A stretch of 5,014 nt of DNA from Bacillota bacterium (GTDB lineage: Bacteria > Bacillota > Clostridia > Acetivibrionales > JAFADI01). A model generated the notes under the pieces. It was given only the letters and a program-made list of their open reading frames with translations. It did not search any database and was not told the origin of the DNA. The stretch covers positions 1 to 5,014 of the forward strand of contig JAFADI010000060.1 in the NCBI GenBank assembly GCA_023424965.1, read 5' to 3'. The translations under genes were made by a program, and so were the position numbers. Position 1 is the stretch's first letter; every line of letters begins with the position of its first letter. Shown one piece after another: positions 1 through 5,007 of this stretch.

Positions 1-683
1 AGGGAGACGAGAGTATCCATGATTCAATCCGCGGAGAAGGGAATTTTCTGAGGGTCCTGGAAGCGTTAAAGCATTTATCCAAAAACGAAATCAAAACGAT
101 AATATCTTTTACCGCTTTTAAAGACAATTATAAAAGTTTCCCCAAAGTAGTGAACCTGTGCAAAAAGCATAAGGTTTTCAAGGTATGGACCGACCGGTTG
201 GTACCTTTTGGCGGTGCAGAAGATATGAAAGGCAAATGCCTCAATCCGGAGGAAACCTGGGAATACCTGAATATCATCAACGAATGCCGGAAGGATAAAA
301 AAACATTTTGCTTTAAAAAGCGTACGGTCGTTGAAACAAAAAGGGCGCTGCAATTCCTTCCCGGTGATGGGGTGCCTTATAAGTGCAAAGCAGGGAAAGA
401 ACTGCTTACAATAATGGAGGACGGGACGGTGCTGCCCTGCCGAAGGCTTCCCGTTCCCCTCGGGAATATTGCCAGATCGCCGCTGATTGAAATATACAAT
501 GAAAGCTCATTTCTCAAGGAATTCAGGTCCAAAAGGACTCCGCCGGCCGGATGCGAAAAATGTTCATATTTTTGCATGTGCGGCGGCGGTGCAAAGTGTT
601 TGTCTTACGCGTTGGCCGGCGATATTTCTTCACGTGATCCGGGATGCCCTATTCTCTGGGACAGCCTGGAACAGCAGAAATAG
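1..683 (+). CDS. Radical SAM/SPASM domain protein, C-terminal part (5' truncated by window edge)
   Basis: The reading frame is open from base 3 to the TAG at 681-683 (226 visible codons), so the N-terminus with the CxxxCxxC cluster motif lies upstream of the window. The first visible residues, GDESIHDSIRGEGNFLRVL, match the mid-barrel segment of radical SAM enzymes (DG..e.HD.iRG.g.F). The C-terminal half is a SPASM domain that would hold auxiliary Fe-S clusters. Counted from the codon at base 3, Cys128 and Cys146 fit CX12GX4C. Cys184, Cys187 and Cys193 fit CX2CX5C, followed by Cys199 in CGGGAKC and Cys215 in DPGCP. Known SPASM enzymes modify peptides (sactipeptide/ranthipeptide-type maturases, PqqE) or activate sulfatases (anSME). 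The substrate cannot be read from this sequence. Family assignment is firm, specific function unknown. An internal GTG at 150 is not the true start because the homologous sequence continues upstream of it. Confidence 0.93.
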   Translation, partial: GDESIHDSIRGEGNFLRVLEALKHLSKNEIKTIISFTAFKDNYKSFPKVVNLCKKHKVFKVWTDRLVPFGGAEDMKGKCLNPEETWEYLNIINECRKDKKTFCFKKRTVVETKRALQFLPGDGVPYKCKAGKELLTIMEDGTVLPCRRLPVPLGNIARSPLIEIYNESSFLKEFRSKRTPPAGCEKCSYFCMCGGGAKCLSYALAGDISSRDPGCPILWDSLEQQK

Positions 684-691
684 GAGAACTT

Positions 692-725
692 GAATATTAC
701 AAAAAAATTACAGTTCAGAATATTC
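692..725 (+). repeat. AT-rich inverted repeat after the radical SAM gene
   Basis: GAATATT (692-698) is complementary to AATATTC (719-725), giving a 7-bp A/T-rich stem with a 20-nt loop that includes a run of seven A. It begins 9 nt after the radical SAM stop codon. No T-tract follows, so it is at best a weak 3' end structure rather than a classical terminator. Confidence 0.3.
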
Positions 726-729
726 CTTG

Positions 730-748
730 ACGGGACAAGTTTACCCGT
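730..748. promoter_or_regulatory. 19-bp imperfect dyad overlapping the -35: possible operator
   Basis: ACGGGACAAGTTTACCCGT has arms ACGGG/CCCGT (5 of 5 paired) and an inner AA/TT pair around a central G, with two mismatched positions on each side. It completely covers the proposed -35 hexamer at 732-737, the position expected of a repressor site. It does not match the LexA, CcpA (cre) or other Firmicute operators I know, so the binding protein is unknown. Confidence 0.35.
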
Positions 749-761
749 GCTACCATATAAT
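732..761 (+). promoter_or_regulatory. Putative sigma-A promoter of the 48-aa ORF
   Basis: A perfect TATAAT -10 hexamer lies at 756-761. Eighteen bases upstream, GGGACA (732-737) matches the last four bases of the TTGACA -35 consensus. Transcription would begin near 767-769, about 75 nt before the ATG at 844. The better-looking TTGACG at 727-732 sits 23 bp from the -10, which is too far. The call rests on consensus matching only. Confidence 0.5.
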
Positions 762-767
762 TACTGT

Positions 768-804
768 GCCTAAAAAAGTGTTGTTGTGTTAAAAACACTC
801 AGGC
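768..804 (+). other. 5'-leader hairpin upstream of the 48-aa ORF
   Basis: GCCT (768-771) pairs with AGGC (801-804). After an asymmetric A-rich internal loop, AGTGTT (777-782) pairs with AACACT (794-799) around an 11-nt loop. If transcription starts near 768 the hairpin forms the extreme 5' end of the mRNA, an arrangement known to protect transcripts from decay. It is not followed directly by a U tract, so it is unlikely to be the terminator of the upstream radical SAM gene. No riboswitch class is recognisable. Confidence 0.4.
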
Positions 805-830
805 AAAGTGATTTGTTTTTACTGTACGAA

Positions 831-836
831 AGGAGG
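831..836 (+). promoter_or_regulatory. Consensus Shine-Dalgarno that fixes the start of the 48-aa ORF
   Basis: AGGAGG lies 7 nt before the ATG at 844. It is the strongest ribosome binding site inside the window. It is the main evidence that the small ORF is translated and that GTG 808 is not the start. Confidence 0.75.
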
Positions 837-843
837 ATTATCA

Positions 844-990
844 ATGTATCTACTCAGAAATAATTGGCTCGAACAAGTTAACACGGCGATTGAGTTGTCA
901 TATAAACCAGGTATAGATTTACACATACATTGGCTTAATCCTCTGTTGCATAAATGCGAGAAACGATTGTACCCGGATAAGATTTTATAA
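844..990 (+). CDS. Small 48-aa protein of unknown function
   Basis: An ATG at 844 follows a consensus AGGAGG (831-836) with 7-nt spacing. The 48-codon frame ends with TAA at 988-990. It is preceded by promoter-like and hairpin elements and followed by a strong terminator at 1016-1064, so it looks like a complete monocistronic gene. The product begins MYLLRNNWLEQVNTAIE and ends RLYPDKIL. It has one cysteine (residue 38), three histidines (27, 29, 36), two tryptophans (8, 30) and a proline-glycine break at 22-23. There is no signal peptide, transmembrane stretch or zinc-binding cluster. I do not recognise the family. Possibilities are a regulatory small protein or a substrate of the adjacent radical SAM/SPASM enzyme; the lone Cys and lack of a recognisable leader argue against the commonest Cys-rich precursor types. 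An earlier in-frame GTG at 808 is less likely because it has no ribosome binding site and would bury the AGGAGG in coding sequence. Confidence 0.6.
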   Translation: MYLLRNNWLEQVNTAIELSYKPGIDLHIHWLNPLLHKCEKRLYPDKIL

Positions 991-1015
991 AGGGTTTTTC
1001 AATAAAAGCATTTTT

Positions 1016-1070
1016 AAAAGAGAGTGGTTAGGTCCGATGAAAAGGACTTTAGCCGCTCTCTTTTATTTTG
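1016..1070 (+). terminator. Strong intrinsic terminator after the 48-aa ORF
   Basis: AAAAGAGAG (1016-1024) pairs perfectly with CTCTCTTTT (1056-1064). The stem continues through G-C, A-T and G-U pairs (1025-1030 with 1050-1055). A second helix, GGTCC (1031-1035) with GGACT (1044-1048), closes an 8-nt loop. The total is about 20 bp with a single bulged T. The descending arm ends in TTTT and continues ATTTTG. The A-rich ascending arm could also make it act on the opposite strand. It ends about 30 nt before the ATG of the next gene, so it also insulates, or could attenuate, the ykuK-like operon. Confidence 0.85.
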
Positions 1071-1094
1071 ATTATTGATAAGGTTGGTGAGAAA

Positions 1095-1604
1095 ATGAGA
1101 TTTTTTAATTCCATGCAAAAAAACTTAAGCTTTTCCGATGTAATCGCATGCATCAAATACTTCATCAAAGCGAATCCGGACAGTGAGTACCGGCTGGCCG
1201 TGGGAACCGACTCGCAGGTAAAAGGAAGATATACCTGCTTTGCAACCGGAATCCATATACACAGGGTTGGCCAGGGAGCATGGTGCTGCGTGAGCAAAAG
1301 GCTGGAGAACAAGCGGTACAAAAACCTTAAAGAAAAGATCGCAAAGGAAACTTCAATCACCTATGAGATTGCCTACCTGCTGAACGAACAGTTAATGGAT
1401 ACTTTGTGCAATTTCACGGTAGAATACAAAAATTTTGATTGCAGGCTTGAGGCTCATATTGATGTGGGGACAAAAGGAGAAACGAGGAAACTTATCAGAG
1501 AAATGGTCGGGTATTTTGAAGGTATGGGGATTGATGCAAAAATAAAACCCGATTCATTTGTGGCAAGCAGTTATGCAAACAGATACAGCAAAAATGTCAG
1601 TTGA
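1095..1604 (+). CDS. ykuK: YkuK-family (DUF458) RNase H-like protein
   Basis: This 169-aa protein has the hallmarks of the YkuK/DUF458 family, which is annotated as RNase H-related; a specific biochemical activity is not firmly established to my knowledge. Conserved segments are AVGTDSQ (35-41), HIDVG..GETRKLI (121-134) and the C-terminal IKPDSFVASSYANR (150-163). The acidic residues D39, D123 and possibly D153 are candidate metal ligands of an RNase H-like fold. No signal peptide or membrane segment is seen, so it is probably cytoplasmic. I chose ATG 1095 because GGTGA (1086-1090) lies 4 nt upstream; an in-frame TTG at 1068 would add nine residues but starts within the terminator's U-rich tail and has no ribosome binding site. 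The gene is followed after 14 nt by a small ORF, suggesting co-transcription. No clear promoter is visible between the upstream terminator and this start. Confidence 0.88.
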   Translation: MRFFNSMQKNLSFSDVIACIKYFIKANPDSEYRLAVGTDSQVKGRYTCFATGIHIHRVGQGAWCCVSKRLENKRYKNLKEKIAKETSITYEIAYLLNEQLMDTLCNFTVEYKNFDCRLEAHIDVGTKGETRKLIREMVGYFEGMGIDAKIKPDSFVASSYANRYSKNVS

Positions 1605-1618
1605 AAGGGTGAGCGCGT

Positions 1619-1855
1619 ATGTTGATTTTGAAGGTAACGCCTGTACGGAATGTGTCCATAGACAAGCGTTGCTTCAAGAGTGAAAGACCGGACATGTTCT
1701 TCAGCAAGGTTATAGGTGATGGTGCAACGATAGATGTATTTGACGTTTCCGACAGGAAGCAGAAGGTACTTGCGGTAACGGAGATTAACAGGAGAAACCA
1801 TAGAATGATTATAAACAACAAAAGGTATTTTATATGTTCAATTAATGATGGATGA
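1619..1855 (+). CDS. Hypothetical 78-aa protein downstream of the YkuK-like gene
   Basis: ATG 1619 is preceded by AAAGGGTGAG (1604-1613), a purine-rich ribosome binding site that starts on the last base of the upstream stop codon. Only 14 nt separate the two genes, so they are probably one operon. The 78-aa product is basic and appears rich in short beta strands (ILKV, TIDVFDV, QKVLAVTEI, KRYFICSI), with no transmembrane segment, signal peptide or cysteine cluster (Cys18 and Cys73 only). I do not recognise the family. Its codon use and GC content resemble the YkuK-like gene rather than random sequence. The coupling hints at a shared nucleic-acid-related role, but no function can be assigned. 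Confidence 0.65.
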   Translation: MLILKVTPVRNVSIDKRCFKSERPDMFFSKVIGDGATIDVFDVSDRKQKVLAVTEINRRNHRMIINNKRYFICSINDG

Positions 1856-2031
1856 AGCGTGTGGCAGGGATAAATAAAAATACTGGCTTATGCTCAGGAG
1901 ACGAGTGCGGGTTCGAATCCCGCCAGGGGGACCAGAAATATGGTAAAATTAAGACATGGGTATTCCTTTAAACTGGATTATTTAAAGCAAATCTAAAAGT
2001 ATAAATAATTATATAAGAGAGAGGAACTGAA
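1856..2031. other. Intergenic region between the hypothetical gene and the exonuclease
   Basis: This 176-nt non-coding stretch contains the orphan tRNA 3' part (1893-1934) and then a very A/T-rich run leading to the exonuclease. TATAAA (2000-2005) could be a -10, but the bases 17 nt upstream (ATTATT, 1977-1982) do not resemble a -35, so no promoter is called. GAGAGGA (2019-2025) is the exonuclease ribosome binding site, 6 nt before its ATG. No terminator hairpin is seen after the 78-aa gene. Confidence 0.6.
1893..1934 (+). pseudogene. Orphan tRNA 3' part: variable arm-like stem, T arm, acceptor 3' strand, CCA
   Basis: Bases 1907-1911 GCGGG and 1919-1923 CCCGC form a perfect 5-bp T stem around the 7-nt loop TTCGAAT. 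Seven bases (CAGGGGG, 1924-1930), a discriminator A (1931) and CCA (1932-1934) follow with exactly the spacing of a bacterial tRNA. Upstream, CTC (1893-1895) and GAG (1903-1905) could form a long variable arm of the Leu/Ser/Tyr type. The 5' half is missing: the acceptor would need a strand like CCCCCTG, and I see none upstream, nor a D arm or convincing anticodon arm. I know of no common bacterial tRNA starting with CCCCC. It is best read as a tRNA remnant or the duplicated 3' end left at an integration (att) site. A tRNA-like end of another RNA is also possible; it is not a normal tmRNA 3' end, which would be C-rich to pair with GGGG. Confidence 0.6.
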
Positions 2032-2580
2032 ATGAATTACATTATATTTGATTTAGAAGCAACCTGTTGGGAAAATGACAAGTCAAAAACCAGTGAAATA
2101 ATTGAGATTGGTGCAGTAAAATTAAATGGCAGGCTAGAGATCATTGATACCTTTTCCAAGTTTATTAAACCCGTGATCCACCCTGTGCTTTCCGATTTCT
2201 GCACAAAACTTACGAGTATAGAGCAAAGGAATGTTGATACAGCAAACATTTTTGGCGATGTCATGGTAGAATTTGAGGACTGGATCACTTCTTCAGAGAC
2301 TGAAGTAACTTTATGCTCATGGGGGTTCTATGACAAAAAGCAGATATTTAGGGAGTGCAAAGCAAAAAATTACTCCGGCAGAATCCACGATCTCCTTGAT
2401 AGGCATATTAGCATCAAACATCAATTTGCTGAAATCAAGGGTATCAGCCCTTGTGGCATGAGCCAGGCATTGGATTTACTGGGGCTGCCTTTGGAAGGGA
2501 CACATCACCGGGGAATTGATGATGCAAAAAATATTACGAAGATTTTTATGGAAGTATTTGATAAACTTAAAATGCTATAA
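2032..2580 (+). CDS. DEDDh 3'-5' exonuclease, ERI-1/KapD-like
   Basis: This 182-aa single-domain protein has the DnaQ-like exonuclease motifs in order. ExoI is FDLEAT (D7, E9), ExoII is SWGFYDKKQ (D101), and ExoIII is HHRGIDDAKN (H159 and D164, the H-x4-D spacing of the DEDDh group). The CTKLTSIEQ segment (57-65) is the usual helix after the first strand pair. The FDLEATCW start and HRGIDDAKNI end resemble the ERI-1-like exonucleases, several of which trim structured RNA 3' ends, more than replicative DnaQ. The catalytic set looks complete, so activity is expected with two metal ions on RNA or DNA 3' ends in the cytoplasm. It starts at ATG 2032 behind GAGAGGA. It is followed by its own terminator (2598-2632) and a new promoter, so it is probably transcribed separately from the WYL genes. 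The gene is visibly more A/T-rich than the WYL genes. Confidence 0.92.
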   Translation: MNYIIFDLEATCWENDKSKTSEIIEIGAVKLNGRLEIIDTFSKFIKPVIHPVLSDFCTKLTSIEQRNVDTANIFGDVMVEFEDWITSSETEVTLCSWGFYDKKQIFRECKAKNYSGRIHDLLDRHISIKHQFAEIKGISPCGMSQALDLLGLPLEGTHHRGIDDAKNITKIFMEVFDKLKML

Positions 2581-2597
2581 CTTCCTTGACAGTGAAT

Positions 2598-2632
2598 AAA
2601 GCCGGTGAACTGTTTTGCCGGTTTTGTATTTT
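2598..2632 (+). terminator. Intrinsic terminator after the exonuclease
   Basis: AAAGCCGG (2598-2605) pairs with CCGGTTTT (2618-2625), 8 bp with one G-U pair and a 12-nt loop. It is followed by GTATTTT. It lies 18 nt beyond the exonuclease stop codon and just ahead of the WYL promoter, separating the two units. Confidence 0.7.
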
Positions 2633-2657
2633 GCTTCCAAATTGTCTGTGATATGAT
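2630..2657 (+). promoter_or_regulatory. Extended -10 promoter of the WYL operon
   Basis: TGATATGAT (2649-2657) is an extended -10 element: TG, one base, then TATGAT (5 of 6 consensus). A weak -35 such as TTTGCT (2630-2635, 16-bp spacer) overlaps the T-tail of the preceding terminator. Start of transcription would be near 2664, giving a leader of about 24 nt. Weak -35 promoters of this sort often depend on an activator. Confidence 0.55.
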
Positions 2658-2687
2658 GAAAAAACAGGTGCTTGTGAGGAATGGTGC

Positions 2688-3977
2688 ATGTTTAGTGACT
2701 TTATCAAACATTACAACATCATTAGGGATATTCTCAGGGACTGCTTCCTCTATGGATGCTTTTCGAGGGATGGGCTGGAAAACAAGAGGAATGTCAGCTC
2801 CAGAAAAGTCAGCTATGAAATGCGGCGGATCCAACAGTATGTAGAGGATAAATACATCAAAATTGACAAGGACGGGAGATACAAGCTCTTAAGCCTGACC
2901 TATGATTTTTTGAGGCATACCGACAATTTTCTTGTCAATACGTATATGGCCCGGAGCTTTACCCGGACAGACCTGCTTACATATTTCTCCATCCTTCTAT
3001 TCGTCCACTCCCAGGAAGCACCCTGTTCATTAAACGCAATCGAAAACGGCCTGGCGAAAGAAGGCGTTTTATCCTTCGATAGAATCAGCAGCAAAACCAT
3101 TGAAAGAAAGCTCGCTGAGATGTCCGAAAGCATAGGTGTGCTGTCATATGAAACAGTTAAGAGAACGAAATACTATTCTGTGGCGTGCGATATTTTGGCG
3201 GACCTTGAGAATGAAGAACTGAAAGAACTCTCTATAGCGATGGGTTTATACAAAAATATCCTGTTTCCTGTGACTGCCGGCTATTATTGCGAACAGACAG
3301 TCCGGGATTACTTTAATTATGAGAGGCATGAAAGCGGTGAAGCCACCAATTTCTTCAACTACAGGCAGGTGCATTTCCACCCGGTAATTGAGGAGCAGAT
3401 CTTGTGGGAAATTTTAAATGCCATGCATCAAAGCAAAAAAGTAAAACTGAACTACCATTCGCCGAAGAGCCAGGCCAGGAATAACTCCAATAAGGTCTTG
3501 AGCCCCTATAAGATCAGGTATGACGTGCGTCACGGAAGATTCTATCTGATTTCATTCAGTGATGACCGCAAGTGCATCGTAGCAAGGCTGGACAGGATAG
3601 AAAGCGTTGGGATACTGGATGAAGTATTCCAAAGGGGCGATTTTGACGGAGCCTATCAAAAGCAGATGTATTACAGTTGGTCCAGCGTTTCTCTGGAGGA
3701 AGCGAAAGAGCCTGAGGATATAAAACTTGAAGTCATGATTGACGAACCTGCCGAAAGCTATGTCATTGACAGAATTATGAACGAAATCCCCGGCGGGACG
3801 CTGGAGAAAATAGAAAATGGATGTTACCACATAAGCTTCCAGGTCAATGACAGCGGTGAGCTTATTCCCTGGCTCAGGGGGTATGCAGGACATGTCAGGG
3901 TGCTGGAAAGCGCGCAATTGGCGGAAAGGCTGCTGAAGGACTGGAAGGAGATGCTCGTAGCGTATGGAAGTGTTTGA
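2688..3977 (+). CDS. WYL-domain transcriptional regulator (first of a tandem pair)
   Basis: This 429-aa protein has WYL-regulator architecture with extended N-terminal DNA-binding regions. A winged-helix-like segment spans about 8-70 (VSSRKVSYEMRRIQQ, then a DKDGRYKLL wing). A second one spans about 90-168 (FTRTDLLTYF, then SSKTIERKLAEM). The WYL domain is about 236-312: KLNYHSPKS, LSPYKIRYDVRHGRFYLISF and ARLDRIESV. The signature W-Y-L reads FYL (285-287), and the conserved basic residues R300 and R303 are present. A WCX-type C-terminal extension follows at about 345-425. WYL domains sense nucleic acids or nucleotide-like ligands in characterised members (PafBC, BrxR/CapW-type defence repressors). 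Start ATG 2688 has GAGGA (2676-2680) at 7 nt spacing. The stop lies 14 nt inside the next WYL gene. DNA target and ligand are unknown; the role is probably autoregulation and control of the downstream operon. Confidence 0.92.
   Translation: MFSDFIKHYNIIRDILRDCFLYGCFSRDGLENKRNVSSRKVSYEMRRIQQYVEDKYIKIDKDGRYKLLSLTYDFLRHTDNFLVNTYMARSFTRTDLLTYFSILLFVHSQEAPCSLNAIENGLAKEGVLSFDRISSKTIERKLAEMSESIGVLSYETVKRTKYYSVACDILADLENEELKELSIAMGLYKNILFPVTAGYYCEQTVRDYFNYERHESGEATNFFNYRQVHFHPVIEEQILWEILNAMHQSKKVKLNYHSPKSQARNNSNKVLSPYKIRYDVRHGRFYLISFSDDRKCIVARLDRIESVGILDEVFQRGDFDGAYQKQMYYSWSSVSLEEAKEPEDIKLEVMIDEPAESYVIDRIMNEIPGGTLEKIENGCYHISFQVNDSGELIPWLRGYAGHVRVLESAQLAERLLKDWKEMLVAYGSV
3943..3950 (+). promoter_or_regulatory. 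Shine-Dalgarno of the second WYL gene, inside the first
   Basis: GGAAGGAG ends 13 nt before ATG 3964, longer than the ideal 5-9 nt. An in-frame TAG at 3958-3960 rules out any earlier start for the second WYL protein. Expression therefore probably relies on translational coupling with the first gene, whose stop is at 3975-3977. Confidence 0.5.
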
Positions 3978-4989
3978 TGAGGTAAAAAACAGGTACTTTC
4001 AGCTGGTATTCCGGGTTATTAATGAATGCGCCGGTGGAAAGGCAAAAAGTGATATATTGAGGATGATCGATGAGGGAGAATTTGAGCAAAAAGTCATAGG
4101 AAAGAATCAACAATCTTTTGCAGACCTTCTGTTGAACCGGTGCGGCGAAGACGAGAATCTGAACCTTTTGACAGAAAAAGAGGGCAGATTTTATCCCTCT
4201 TCCGAAAATACCGGAAGTCCACCGCTGCCGGTGCGGTTTACAAAGCTTGAAAAAGCATGGTTGAAAGCTTTGCTGGAAGAACCGGAAATAGGAATGGTGC
4301 TGGGCTCCAAAACCTTGGAGAAGCTGCGGAAAGGGCTGGAGGGATTTGACAGCCCCATAAAACATGAATATTTTGAGCTGACAAATACAATAAAACTGCC
4401 GGAGGTCACTCAGCAGGAAGCATATGAAAAGAACTTCAGCCTCCTGGTGGATGCACTGGTACAGGAAAAGCCGGTAAGATACAGCAACACCGACAAGAAC
4501 GGCAAGGTCTATGAAAACAGGCTTGCTCTGCCCGTGGCCATTGAGTACTCCATACGGGATGGAAGATTTAGAGTCTCTCTGTACTCCATCGATGATAAAC
4601 GCCCTATCATGGCCAACATCTTTACGCTCTCGGAATTAAGGATCGTTGACGAAGAAATCGGCATAGACAGGAAAACTGCCCAGCAACTGCTGTTTGAACA
4701 AAAATATTCCGAAGAGCCTGTGGTTTTGGAGGTTACGGACAGGAAGGCGGCAATGGAAAGGTGCTTCATGTGTTTTTCCGGGATGGAGAGAACTGCCAGG
4801 GGCCTGGGAGATGACAAATACGAAATACGGCTCAACTATTATCTGTTTGAGGAAGAAAATCTCATACGGAATATTATTTCGCTGGGGCCTTATGTGAAAG
4901 TGGCCTCTCCCCAAAGAATTGCAGATGAAATTGTACGAAGAGTGAAAAAATCAATCGAAATGTATAATGCAAGGGGGCACACCCGCTGA
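3964..4989 (+). CDS. WYL-domain protein with divergent WYL core (second of a tandem pair)
   Basis: This 341-aa protein is paralogous in layout to its neighbour. The N-terminal 1-80 region is probably a winged helix (KSDILRMIDEGEFE, then EKEGRFYP). A linker domain follows at 90-140, then a WYL domain at about 157-230 (KPVRYSNTDKNGK, LPVAIEYSIRDGRFRVSLYSIDDKRPI, LSELRIVD) and a WCX-like C-terminal domain at about 250-332. The signature tripeptide is RFRV (201-204) in place of W/F-Y-L, and the usual R-x-R-L-D-R strand is replaced by ANIFTLSELR. Ligand binding may therefore be changed or lost. The gene overlaps the first WYL gene by 14 nt, implying stoichiometric co-production and perhaps a heterodimer as in PafB-PafC. 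It is followed after 18 nt by a perfect ribosome binding site, so at least one more gene belongs to this operon. Confidence 0.85.
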   Translation: MEVFDEVKNRYFQLVFRVINECAGGKAKSDILRMIDEGEFEQKVIGKNQQSFADLLLNRCGEDENLNLLTEKEGRFYPSSENTGSPPLPVRFTKLEKAWLKALLEEPEIGMVLGSKTLEKLRKGLEGFDSPIKHEYFELTNTIKLPEVTQQEAYEKNFSLLVDALVQEKPVRYSNTDKNGKVYENRLALPVAIEYSIRDGRFRVSLYSIDDKRPIMANIFTLSELRIVDEEIGIDRKTAQQLLFEQKYSEEPVVLEVTDRKAAMERCFMCFSGMERTARGLGDDKYEIRLNYYLFEEENLIRNIISLGPYVKVASPQRIADEIVRRVKKSIEMYNARGHTR

Positions 4990-5007
4990 GCCGGAAGCAT
5001 TGCTCAT

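Noticed and set aside
487..693. 68-codon + strand ORF inside the radical SAM gene
   Set aside because: It is a frame-shifted shadow of the SPASM coding sequence with no ribosome binding site and no recognisable product.
727..761. TTGACG (727-732) as the -35 for TATAAT (756-761)
   Set aside because: The 23-bp spacer is too long for sigma-A; GGGACA at 732-737 with 18 bp fits better.
808..843. Upstream GTG start extending the small ORF to 60 aa
   Set aside because: There is no ribosome binding site before it, and the consensus AGGAGG at 831-836 would lie inside the coding region; ATG 844 fits much better.
1068..1094. TTG start adding nine residues to the YkuK-like protein
   Set aside because: It lies in the terminator's T-rich tail without a ribosome binding site; ATG 1095 has GGTGA just upstream.
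1856..1934. Complete functional tRNA gene
   Set aside because: No 5' acceptor strand complementary to CAGGGGG, no D arm and no convincing 5-bp/7-nt anticodon arm could be found upstream.
1893..1934. 3' end of tmRNA (ssrA)
   Set aside because: Bacterial tmRNA begins GGGG and so needs a C-rich 3' acceptor strand; here the strand is GGGGG, and no tag-encoding region or pseudoknots are apparent upstream.
2605..2844. 79-codon + strand ORF spanning the terminator and the start of the first WYL gene
   Set aside because: It runs through the terminator hairpin and promoter and overlaps a well-supported gene in another frame.
3552..4409. Long antisense ORFs under the WYL genes
   Set aside because: They are opposite strongly supported WYL coding sequence, lack ribosome binding sites and show no domain features.
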